A stretch of DNA of 64,000 bases, taken from the NCBI GenBank assembly GCA_033398695.1, contig CM065806.1, positions 42,309,001 through 42,373,000 of the forward strand, given 5' to 3'. A model generated the notes under the pieces. It was not told where the DNA came from. It made no database searches and was given only the letters and a program-made list of their open reading frames with translations. The DNA is from Orobanche coerulescens (Eukaryota > Streptophyta > Magnoliopsida > Lamiales > Orobanchaceae). A program made the position numbers and the translations under genes. Each line of letters starts with the position of its first letter. Positions within the stretch are counted from its first letter, which is position 1. Below are positions 55,090 to 64,000 of the stretch, piece after piece.

Positions 55090-56175
55090 AGTCCCCTGAA
55101 CGTATCACATGATACGTTTAAGTGCAGCAAAATGAGGCTCCCGTGGATCGTGCATGTAGAGGCAAATCTGTTGTACCGCATAAGAGATGTCTGGTCGTGT
55201 AAATGTGAGATACTGAAGCCCACCTGCAAGACTTCGATACAATGTAGGATCCTGTACTGGTACCCCTTCTGGACCCAGTTTGGACTCAGTATCAACGGGA
55301 GTCCATGAGGGGTTACAATTAGCCATGTGAGCACGCTCAAGAAGTTGGAGCGTGTACTTCTTCTGCGAGAATAAACCTGTAGAATGACGAGTAGCAGAGA
55401 TACCAAGAAAATAATTAAGTGCCCCAAGATCATTCATATCAAACTCACTATGTAAAGAACCAATAATCTACTGAAGAAGAGCTGTAGAGGAGGCAGTAAG
55501 AATGATGTCATCCACATAGATAAGTAAATAAGCATCATCGGATCCCTGTCGAAAAATAAATAGTGAAGAATCACACCGGCTATGGTAAAACCCAACCCTG
55601 GTGGCATAACCTGCAAAACGCTGAAACCAAGCACGGGGTGCTTGTTTCAGTCCATATAGAGACCTCTGCAAAAGACAAACATGGTGAGGGTATCTGGGGT
55701 CAACAAATCCTAGTGGCTGATGCATATATACAGTCTCAGTCAAATCACCGTTAAGAAAAGCATTCTTAACATCAAGCTGGTGAATAGGCCAATTGCGAGA
55801 GACAGCAAGGCTAAGAACAGTGCGAATGGTTGCCGGTTTGACAACCGGACTAAATGTCTCATCACAATCGATACCAAGTTGCTGACAACTGCCATTAGCA
55901 ACCAACCGAGCCTTATATCGGCTCAGAGTCCCGTCAGCATGAAACTTATGCTTGAATAACCACATACAGCGAATCAAATTAACATCTGAGGGCCTCGGTA
56001 CAAGAATCCAAGTACCATTTTTAACTAACGCATTATACTCATCATACATAGCATTATGCCAGTGAGGGTCTTTTAAAGCAAGAAAAGGGGATTTAGGAAT
56101 GGGAGAGATGAAAGAGGTATGTAGGGATAAACGATCGATGGGTTTGACAATGCCCGATTGAGACCTAGTGGTCAT
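55090..56175 (-). pseudogene. Reverse transcriptase of element B
   Basis: A 235-codon open frame (55468-56175) from SLHTSFISPIPKSPFLALKD through YKARLVANGSCQQLGIDCDE, VHQLDV-type IHQLDVKNAFLNGDLTETVY, LYGLKQAPRAWFQRF and LLIYVDDIILTASSTALLQ. After a stop, the last third continues at 55105-55437 (LGISATRHSTGLF, LQYLTFTRPDISYAVQQICL). The catalytic YVDD is intact. Confidence 0.92.
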
Positions 56176-57379
56176 GCGGTGAGTTCGAGGAGGTTCATGG
56201 GCGGGTTGTTGTGAAGCAGTTGAAGTGGTGTGGGGAGTTGGGTTAGTGGGGGGGTTGGGGAGGGGGATGGGTCTTGAAGGTGTTGAGATGTCGGCGCTGG
56301 GCTTGTGGAGGATTGGGTGGTGGGTTGAGATGGAGGAGATACAGGAGTATTTATGATGTGGTTGAGGATGGGGTTTGGTGTGGGTTCTAAAAATGTGTAT
56401 GAAGGAGGGGTATTGGAAGTCATTGATTTGTAAGGGAATTGTGTTTCATCGAAAGTGATGTGTCTGGAGAGAATGATTTTGTTTGTTTCTAGGCTAAGGC
56501 AATGGTAGAAAGCCCAAGAAAATGCATGGGGTGGCGCGTGGAACAAGTTTGTGGGGTGAATGAAGGTGAGGGTAGCAAAGGCATCCAAAAATGCGCAAGC
56601 GTGAATAATCGGGTTCTTTTTGAAAAATGCGTGTATAGGGGATTTCGTTATTGATAGCGGTGGAGGGTAGAAGGTTAAGTAGGTAGGTGGCCATATGTAA
56701 AGCCTCGACCCAAAACGAGGGGGGTAGGTGTGCTTGAAAAAGGAGTGTGCGAATGACATTATTAATGGTGCGTATCATTCTTTCGGCTTTGCCATTTTGT
56801 TGAGAGCTTTTCGGGCAAGAAAATCTAAATTGGATGCCATGTTTAGCGAAAAGGGTCTGGAGTTGGTTATTGTCAAACTCACCGCCATGATCACATTGGA
56901 AACTTTTGATGTCACATTTAAATTGATTTTTGATAATTACGAAAATGCAAAAACTTATCGAACATGTCAGACTTGGATCGTAAAGGGTATATCCACAAAT
57001 AATGAGAGAAATGATCAAGAAAGGGAACATAATATTTAAAACCACTAGAGCTAGTAATAAGAGAAGTCCATAAATCAGAGTGGATAATATCAAAGCAATG
57101 TTCAACAATAGAGTTCGAATTATGAAAGGGAAGCTTCACATGTTTGCCAAGTTGACAAGCATGACAAACATGTGTAGACTTTTCTTTATTACATGAAATA
57201 AAATTACGAGAGGTAAGGGTGCGTAGCACATCGTCATCGGGATGTTCGAGACGTTGATGCCATGTAGAAGGGCTGGTGGAGACAAAAGCAGTTGGAATAA
57301 CAAATGGCTTGGTAACTCGGTAAAGATCGCCTGAACTATCACATCGAAGGAGGATATGGCGAGTCAAGAAATCCTTCAA
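56172..57379 (-). pseudogene. Integrase of element B
   Basis: 56918-57379 has the zinc-binding start (TWHQRLEHPDDDVLRTL, CHACQLGKHVKLPFH) and the first catalytic Asp (IIHSDLWTSLITSSSGFKYY). 56494-57108 has CDHGGEFDNNQLQTLFAKHG and NGKAERMIRTINNVIRTLLF for the second Asp and the Glu. The C-terminal DETQFPYKSMTSNTPPSYTF and a Ser/Thr/Pro linker are in 56172-56759. Frameshifts separate the parts. In HQRLEHP the usual Gly is Glu. Confidence 0.9.
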
Positions 57380-57430
57380 TGAAAAACCAAAAGCGTCAAA
57401 CTCAATAGTACAGTTATTATCTCTAGTAAA

Positions 57431-58450
57431 CTAACGGACAGAAATGAGATTTTTAATTATATTAGGTGTAACAAGAACATTATGAAGATGTAAGGGGCGA
57501 TGAAGGGTAGGAATAATGCTATGTCCGGTGTTAGTAACGGGAATAAGATTTCTGTCGCCAACATGTACAGATGGGTATGAGCATTTATTAAAAAGAGTAC
57601 TTAAATTACTTGCATTAGAATTTAAATGTGAGGATGCACATGTGTCCATATTCCATGTCGGGTCTTGGAGCGTCATGGTGCTAAACGCACTAGGGAGAGA
57701 TGTAGCTTGAGACGCGGGTGCGGGTCCAAGGATACTGTTGGCTGTAGCGGGCTGTGGTTGTTGAGCCTGATAGTATTGCTGTTGATGGGGCTGTAGTGGT
57801 GCGTAAGACTGATGGGCTACAAGGGGTGGATATGTTGTTGGGCCGTGGGCCTGTTGAGTATGTAGGGGAGTATTAAATGCAACAGGGGTGGGCTGTCGGC
57901 CCAAGATGGAGGGAAGGGTGTTAGGTTGTTGGGCCTGTCGTGAAGTATAATGACCAGGAGCCCAAGTTGGTGAAGGTTGGCTACTGTACGAAGATCTACC
58001 ATTCCCACGACCAATCTGATGATAAGTTGTATTATTTTTTAAGCCTATTCTGTGTCGGTGGTCATGTAGAAATTTACATTGGTCGCCAAACTTACATGCC
58101 CCCTTACTAAAATGATTACATAACTGTGGTAGCGTAGCATTAGAAGTACCTTTGTGACCCAATGAATTGGAAGCCAAAAGAATAGTGGGCGATGAAGAGG
58201 TACTGTCAAACGTGGTGGGAGAGTTGGTTTGCTCTTTCAACGTAGACTCCTCAAGAAGTAACATGTTCCGGGCTGTTGCAAATGATGGGAGAGGTTCACG
58301 GTGGCGTATTATTTTTACAATGGTGGCAAACCGTGAATCTAACCCGTTAACCGCATAAATGACCATATTCTTTTCACTAACCGGAGAGCCAAGGTTTTTA
58401 AGTCTATCCGCCATAGACTTTATTTTGGTGCAATACTCGTTGATGGTTGT
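57431..58450 (-). pseudogene. gag C-terminal half and protease of element B
   Basis: EYCTKIKSMADRLKNLG and MVIYAVNGLDSRFATIVKII are the end of the UBN2 Gag domain. A CCCH finger LCNHFSKGACKFGDQCKFLH follows (about residue 160 of the open frame), then a Gln/Pro-rich linker, and the protease start TWNMDTCASSHLNSNASNL, where the active-site Gly is Cys. The left part of Gag is lost to the Tat-type LTR at 58450. The open frame to 58519 beyond that point is LTR sequence. Confidence 0.88.
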
Positions 58451-59402
58451 TGTTACCCAAAATATTATCCGAAGATAGTATTGCTGGAATGATCGAGTAA
58501 CAAACAAATGCGAGAACACTTCCGTGAGAAAATAGATAACACAAGATTTGTCGGGGTTGTTAATCCCGGGCTTGAATGCTCTCGCGAGATGCTATTAATA
58601 AATATACTGTCGAGTACAAATATTAATGTTAGAATCTATTACAATGAGTGTAAAAACTTCTAGTTATCTAAGCTGTAGAGCGTGTAGATTGCCGGAAGAA
58701 CCAGATGTGTAGATCTGTGAGTTCTTGCTTGGGATGTTTGATAAGTGTATATGAATATCACTATGAATGTATAAGTGATTCCCAGATGAGTCTTTGATTC
58801 TCTCTCTGTGTATATTGCACTGTATTCACGGTAATAATCGCGTCCCCTTGGCCACTGTCGTTTGTCCCTTATTTATAAGGGACAAGGTTGTTGGGACCTC
58901 TCCGGCCATCGCGAGCGACCGCCGTTTTCTATATTATAATAAGATGGCCGATCGTCCCGTCACGTGGGCTGTTCCCTTAAAGTCTGGTTCTGGGTTGTGG
59001 CCACCAGGCGAGCTAATGGGAAACCAAAGACGCGTCTGGGTCATTGTCAGGAGGACCCACTTTGTACTTTTCGGCGGCCCTGTCGGTAGGTGAGGTAGGT
59101 GACAGGCTGGGGTCAAACGTCTTATCTGTCGGCGCCCTTTGTGGATCAGCACGTGGGCCACCGTCTAAGATTCGGTCTTCGACGACTTTGACGGATGTTG
59201 GATCCATACGTGGCACGAGACGATCGTCTCTGGTCTGCACATTAAAGACGATCGCCATATATCAAAAGACGATCGCTGGGTACCAAAAGACGATCGCCGT
59301 ATGTGCCGATCGCTGGGCGTCTGCCCAGAGTATGTCTTCTATGGTTGGCTTCTCTGATCGCGATGTCGATCGCCATCGAGGCGTATTAATCGCCGCACAA
59401 CA
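58451..59402 (-). repeat. 3' LTR of the Tat-type element
   Basis: TGTTACCCAAAATATT to CGCCGCACAACA, 952 bp. It carries many CGATCG and GACGATCGTC words, densest at 59211-59390. The left border interrupts the gag of element B. The expected 5-bp duplication would be GTTGT (58446-58450), with the other copy outside the window. Confidence 0.82.
59211..59390. repeat. CGATCG/GACGATCG motif cluster in the Tat-type LTR
   Basis: About seven CGATCG palindromes in 180 bases, several preceded by AAAGA (for example AAAAGACGATCGC three times) and one as GACGATCGTC. Spacing is irregular at 20-40 bases. Confidence 0.8.
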
Positions 59403-59418
59403 ATTGCCCCCCAGCTCG
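59403..59418 (-). other. Polypurine tract of the Tat-type element
   Basis: The minus strand reads CGAGCTGGGGGGCAAT next to the LTR, the usual Tat-group PPT. Confidence 0.85.
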
Positions 59419-59743
59419 CTTCGATGTTTGAAAACACGGGGTGAGGTGGCACTGTTGGCGATCGCCAATGTTTTGACGATCGGGCGATCTGATTTCAAAT
59501 TTGCACGATCTCCTTTTGCGCCGGGAGCAGCGGGAAATGAAGGCGGGCTCTCGAAACGTTGCAAGGACACGCGTCGCGCTTCTGTTGGGGGAGTCCGACG
59601 GTCTGTCAGACTTGTCGCCTAGCGTGCCCTCGAAAAGGCGCGTACACGGGATTCGAGGGCAGCATTTATTGTGTCCCCCCACTGACGGTTGTACTCCAGC
59701 CCTCAGACTTTCGCCTATTTGCATAGAGACCCCCGCCTCCATC

Positions 59744-59750
59744 TATAAAA
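59744..59750 (+). promoter_or_regulatory. TATA box of the antisense gene-like unit
   Basis: TATAAAA in the context CCATCTATAAAAGGGGC, 148 bases before the ATG at 59898. It is oriented against the retrotransposon's own transcription. Confidence 0.65.
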
Positions 59751-59897
59751 GGGGCTAGGGCTACTCCATTTTTACTCTTCACGCGTCCTTGCCTTCTTGC
59801 TGAAACTCTGCAGAAATTTCCGAAGCTTGTTGTGCCGATCGTCTTCCTTTCTTTAGGTAAGAAAACCAATCTTCTTTCTCCCTTTACTTTTAAGAAT

Positions 59898-62537
59898 ATG
59901 TCGGGAGGATCTAAGATCTTCGAGGCCGGAAGCACTTCCGCCGCCGCGGCTTCGCCTGACCGGGAGGAGATTCCCATGGGGGTTGATATGGAAACGGCCG
60001 TTGAGGCCATCCGTGCGGGGATTGCACCCGCAAAACTCGAAGAGCTTTTCAACGAGGTCGAAGTGGCGAGAACGGCGGCGACGGCGGATCAGGGGGGCTC
60101 GCCGGCGGATGAGGATGAACTGGTGCGGATAACTTGGGAACGGGAGAGTGTATTTGGCCCCGCCTATGTGGCTTTCACCAAGATTATGGAGGGGATCGCC
60201 GGACCCTGTCCGGAATTTGACTTTGAAGCTTACTCCGCCGCTCATCCTTACGAACAGGTGAAGCGGACGGTGTTTCGGGCCGCCGACCCGTCTCAATGGA
60301 CTCTTGGTCAGATCCGGAGTTCGGTGACCCGGAAAGACTTGACCCGCTGGAGGACCAAATACCATATTCCCTCTGACGTGTCACTACACGTGCCCTCCGA
60401 GAATGAACGTGCCGACCAGCCTCCCGAGGGTATGGTCGCCGTTAGTGAGATGATCATGGAGGCCGGTCTGCGATTCCCTTTGCCGTTCGCCGTCTCCTAC
60501 TTATTGGTCGCCTGGAATTTGGCGTCGCTCCAACTGACGCCGAACGCCTGGCTACAGGTCATCTGCACTTTGACACTTTTCGGCGGTCACCGGTTGTTCC
60601 GCCTCCTTTCTGCGATGGAGATGAACTATCTTTTCAAACTGGCTGCGCAGAAAGGGTCGATCGGCGATAATCATATCCAAGGCCGAATAGGAAGAGTCGT
60701 CCTCGGTGTGCCAAACAAGACCCGGGGCGACCTGGCAAAATGGTGCGGGGTCGGCGGAGCGTGGCGATCGGCATCGAGTGACAGGTCCACCAATTTTCGG
60801 GAGAGGAATCCGAGTAAGGGTTTTAATTCTCCCTTTGATCGGACTTGTCTTGAACTGATCTAATTTCGTTTCCTTTTTGCAGGACCTCTTGTTCCAGCAA
60901 TCGGCGATCTTCCTTTCGATTTCCTGATCGTTTGGGAGCGGATTCATGCCTTGCCAGATTCCTTCATAGACGTTCGCTCGATCGGTGGCGAACTTCATCG
61001 GTTGGGGGCTCGATTGTTTCACTTCCCTCGTCATCTGAGAGTTCCAGGTATAAATTTAATTTCTTCTTTGACGATCGTCTCCAGGAGGTCGTAATGTCTA
61101 GGTAGCTGTCTAACTTGTCTGAGTTTCTTCTTTGGCAGAGATTCATTTTCCCCGCTTCGCCGAGCCACCGCAGGAGATAGCCATGTCTAATCCTGGTCTT
61201 ATCGGTCGCCTTCACCTGGGAAAGAAGACGGGTCGCGTTGCTGCGACGTCGTTTCGCCCTACCCCTGTGGTGAGGCCCGCTGTGGTGCCGGTCGCCGAGC
61301 CGGAAATTCAAGAGGAGGAACAATTTCAGCGCAACCGCAAGAGGCGGAGGCCGGAGGGGTCCCTGCCGATGGCTGAGGCGGATTTAGCTATTTTGGAGCC
61401 GCCGATCGCCGCTCCCCCCATCTCTTCCGTTCCGATGGCGGAGGGGTCTGGTCCCAGGACCTCGGCGTCCGGCTCCAGGTCCCCGGCCGGCTTTTTGAAA
61501 AGAGCGGCAATCGCTGAGGCCGAGACTTCTCGGGGAAAACCCTATTTTGGCCACTATCCCGAGCTGGTCAACAGGTGAGATCGGATTGAACTTTCCGAGT
61601 TGGAAAATTTAGTTAGGTATATTCTAATTCCTTTGTCTCTTTTGTTTGTCTTTGCAGGTCCGTCTTGTCGACCGGACGCCGCTCCTATGGTCTTTGGATT
61701 TCTTGTCGAGTAAGGCTCCGCAAAAGTCCTCGACGTCCCTACTTACGCCCAGCAGTTATCACCTCTCTGCCAAGGCTTGGGCGACCGATCTTGATGCGAT
61801 CGCTCGTCGGCGATCTGAGATACCATGCGGCGACCATTGCCACAGCTCTCAGTGACGGCGACGATGGCCGTCCAAGCTGCTAGGGATTTTGAGGGGCGAC
61901 CCTCCACTGCTCGTCTCCATAGCGACCTCGAGGCCGCCCGGAATACAATCATTGAATACGCCAACCGGATCCAGTCTATGGAGAAGGAGTACATAGAGAC
62001 GGCCAAGCGGGCTAAACAGGACGTCGACCGACTGAAGCAAGAGCTGAGCCGCCCCAAGGAGGCTGCCGATCGGTTCCGTGATCAGGAGAAAGAAACTCGC
62101 CGGAAGCACGCGGCTTCGCAGGAGGAGGCGGCCGGACTGAAGGCGACGGTGGATCGACTCAGCAGCGAGCTGGAGGCGGCGAAAAGGGAGCTGGAGAAGG
62201 CCAAAGGAGAAAACGCCGCCAAGGTGGTCGAGCTGGCGGAAGCTGAGAAAACGAGTTGAAAGGGCAGCTGAAGGCCATCGAGACCGATCCCTACCTCAAT
62301 GTGGCTCTCGTCGGCGAGTTCGCCTATTATGTGGCCTACGCCGATGCTGTCAGAGCCGCCAAGAAGGTAGGGATCGAGGTCGGTCCTCTGATGAAGAGCT
62401 TCAAGGTTTATGCGCTTGAGCACCCTTTGCACCCGGAGTTTTATTTGCCGATTCTCGACCTCGTAGATAGAGCACCTGTCACTGATCCGCTAGAGCCTCC
62501 AGATCTTCGTGGGACCGTAGAGGGAGTCGAGCACTAG
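59898..62537 (+). pseudogene. Antisense intron-containing ORF in the Tat-type element (putative 'gypsy-type transposon' / Transposase_28-like protein)
   Basis: Exon 1 is 59898-60813, exon 2 60883-61047, exon 3 61139-61574 and exon 4 61658-62537. The three introns (69, 91 and 83 bp) have GT-AG ends and T-rich 3' tracts, and phases 1, 1 and 2 join without stops through exon 3. The N-terminal half has MIMEAGLRFPLPFAVSYLL, VAWNLASLQLTPNAWLQVIC and GRIGRVVLGVPNKT, the pattern of the 'putative gypsy type transposon' domain. Exon 3 has an RNRKRRRPEG NLS-like cluster. Exon 4 encodes a long coiled coil (about 61890-62250) and AYYVAYADAVRAAKKVG, but needs at least two frame changes, so it is degenerate there. 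Known in Tat-type elements as an extra ORF of unknown role. Confidence 0.72.
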
Positions 62538-63659
62538 CCGGGAGTCTGGGAGGTACGGACTGGATCGATTTGAGTTGATATCCTTTTCTGGATAAACTCA
62601 TTCGTCCTGAGGCCGATGGGGGCGCGCATGCCGATCCGCCTCCTGAGGGCGAAGACCAGCCGGGGGGACCCTGAGAGATCTCTTTATTTTCCTTGTATCT
62701 TGTAATTTTTGCTTTCTCTATGTATTGCCTTCGGGCTTCATATTGTACGAACTCTTTGTTATGAATAAATATTCCTTTTTCGCACTTTGTGTCTTCTCAT
62801 GTACGATCGCCTTTGAATGATTGCATGCGAATTTTTTCAAATATGTGTATGATTGCTTCCGATGTCTTGTTCATCCGATCGATTGTCTGAATGTTTGAAT
62901 GTATTGACATGTTTGGAAATTCTTACTTGTAAATTTTGTCGAACAATTCCGATCGTCCTGCGTGTGTTTGAGCGAAGCCGATCGGGTACGGTTCCTTCTT
63001 TCCGATCGCATTTAGGATTAGCTCGCCTCCTTTGCCCCTTTGTTTTTGTTTACTTATTGTAAGTAAGGGAACAAAAATAGTATGTTTGGTGAGCTATCCT
63101 CAGCTTGCGGATGTTGAGGAATCGTGCACGGTCGCGGAGTTCGATGGACCTACCTCCACAACCGTGTCTTTGTGTGCGAGGGACATTGCCAATCCCGCGA
63201 CTCACTTTATTGTGAGGGTCCTCCGTTAGGCTGCGCCTGCCTTGTATTTAAACGTAAGGCGGGCGATCTTGGTCTGGAGGAGTCCTTGCACGGGGCGTCG
63301 TCGGTTTATTCGACTCCACGTCCGCGGCTTTGTAAGCACCTTTCTACCTCGGGTCGGCATGTTAGATGACGACCCTCGACGGTATACGTTGTGACGAGGT
63401 AGGGACGCATCGCCTTGCCCGAGTACATCATGTTAGATGACGTACTTTGAGGACGTGCGAACGTGTCCACTGATCATTTTGGAGGGTCCTTTGGCTACGC
63501 CGGCCTCGTATTTAAACGAAGGGCGGGCGATCTTGGCCCAAAGGAACCTTGCATGGGCGAAGCTGTCGATTCCATCGACCTCCAGGACCATGGATGCATT
63601 GATTCTTACCTCGGATCGCCATGAACTACATAGGATAGTAGAATCTGATTACAAAATTT
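62538..63659. other. Spacer between the antisense ORF and integrase, with a diverged direct repeat
   Basis: No gene is supported. Segments at about 63213-63298 and 63480-63558 share GAGGGTCCT, CGTATTTAAACG and GGCGGGCGATCTTGG-like sequences, at a period of about 266 bases, as in the tandem-repeat spacers of Tat elements. Confidence 0.55.
62764..62769 (+). terminator. Poly(A) signal of the antisense gene-like unit
   Basis: AATAAA about 230 bases after the last stop of the antisense ORF, followed by T-rich sequence, on the same strand as the TATA box. Confidence 0.5.
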
Positions 63660-64000
63660 TCACTGGTAGTATTTCTTCAGATGTACAGCGTTCCAGGGAT
63701 AGTGATCCGGAGTACCGTCAGGATGTTCAAGTTCGTAGGCTCCCTTAGTTATCCACTTAGATATCCTAAAAGGGCCTTCCCAGTTCGGACCAAAGACACC
63801 TGCGTGGGTCTGGATCTTTTTGAGGACGAGATCGCCCACCTGAAACCTTCTCTCCCTGACCTTCGAATTGAAGAACTTCTCGGATCTCCTTTTGTGGATT
63901 GTGTTCCTCATTTTTGAGGTCAGTCGTCGTTCTTCGAGCATGTCGAGGTCGATCCGTCGGGCCACATCGTTGTCGGTCGTCATCTCTTGTTCGGTTCGAT
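63660..64000 (-). CDS. Integrase C-terminal domain of the Tat-type element (partial at the window edge)
   Basis: The frame is open from the window end and stops at 63660. It contains DLDMLEERR, VRERRFQVGDLVLKKIQ, GVFGPNWEGPFRISKWITKG, AYELEHPDG and ending WNAVHLKKYYQ, the C-terminal domain of Tat/Ogre-type integrase, which binds DNA non-specifically during strand transfer. No stop or frameshift is seen. The ATG at 63983 is internal, and the catalytic core is upstream, beyond the window. Confidence 0.9.
   Translation of the reverse strand, partial: RTEQEMTTDNDVARRIDLDMLEERRLTSKMRNTIHKRRSEKFFNSKVRERRFQVGDLVLKKIQTHAGVFGPNWEGPFRISKWITKGAYELEHPDGTPDHYPWNAVHLKKYYQ

Larger units (their letters stand above)
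49465..58450 (-). mobile_element. Ty1/copia element (B, RE1-like), broken by elements C and the Tat-type element
   Basis: A 160-bp 3' LTR (49465-49624) and PPT at the left are followed on the minus strand by the end of pol. Pol then continues after the nested element C from 54630 rightwards: RNase H, RT, integrase, protease and gag. Gag is cut at 58450 by the Tat-type LTR, so the 5' LTR is outside the window. Confidence 0.88.
58451..64000 (-). mobile_element. Tat-type (Retand/Ogre-like) Ty3/gypsy element, 3' part only
   Basis: The 3' LTR (58451-59402) is followed on the right by a PPT, then an antisense gene-like unit (59744-62770), a repeat-bearing spacer, and the integrase C-terminal domain at 63660-64000 on the minus strand. 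The rest of pol, gag and the 5' LTR are beyond the window. The lineage is inferred from integrase, PPT and the position of the antisense ORF. Confidence 0.82.

Noticed and set aside
56728..57039. 103-codon plus-strand open frame
   Set aside because: Antisense of the integrase core of element B, with no independent support.
59044..59622. 192-codon plus-strand open frame across the Tat-type LTR end
   Set aside because: It crosses the LTR border and PPT, and overlapping frames on the other strand are equally long. GC-rich CGATCG repeats keep several frames open.

Overview
The window looks like a heterochromatin-like stretch of a flowering-plant nuclear genome. It holds one intact spliced host gene, a NAD(P)H:quinone reductase of the FQR1/WrbA type at 17348-20585 on the minus strand. 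Almost everything else is a stack of nested LTR retrotransposons. Plant signatures seen directly are GT-AG introns, an Au-type SINE, a hAT-like MITE, a chromodomain integrase, and PBS sequences for initiator Met and Asp tRNAs. An extra-ORF family known to me mainly from Lamiales annotations hints at an asterid. That placement is from memory and tentative.

Layout. (1) 1-16381: a minus-strand Athila/Tat-type Ty3/gypsy element with only gag and protease coding. A Tekay/Del-like chromovirus (5269-14571, target duplication CACCA) sits inside its gag. (2) 16382-16975: a fragment of a LINE RNase H domain. (3) 17348-20585: the FQR1-like gene, four coding exons. Its large intron carries a hAT-like MITE and an Au SINE with a 15-bp target duplication. 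(4) 21222-34271: a plus-strand Ty1/copia SIRE-like element with gag remnants but no pol. It carries a decayed sense ORF of about 1,015 codons behind a TATA-like box. Its left LTR is split by a second gag-only copia element (22479-26102, target duplication AGTTA). (5) 35002-41200: a minus-strand, nearly full-length copia element, flanked by two diverged copies of one sequence (34276-34614 and 41299-42262). (6) 43005-64000: a Russian-doll block. An eroded copia element (A) is broken in its right LTR by a minus-strand copia element (B). B is broken by a plus-strand relative (C, 49697-54629, target duplication GAAGG) and, in gag, by the 3' LTR of a minus-strand Tat-type gypsy element that runs off the window. 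That Tat element carries, antisense between integrase and 3' LTR, a gene-like unit with TATA box, three phase-consistent introns and a poly(A) signal.

Themes. The extra ORFs in the copia element and in the Tat element are the most unusual coding content. Both have a conserved-looking N-terminal domain, a low-complexity or coiled-coil tail, an NLS-like cluster and their own TATA-like box. At least four unrelated LTR families each carry a private array of short CpG-rich palindromic motifs, and in two of them LTR-LTR differences concentrate inside those arrays. Several elements have near-identical LTRs but broken coding, which fits mobilisation in trans. No CRISPR array, rRNA or functional tRNA gene was seen.
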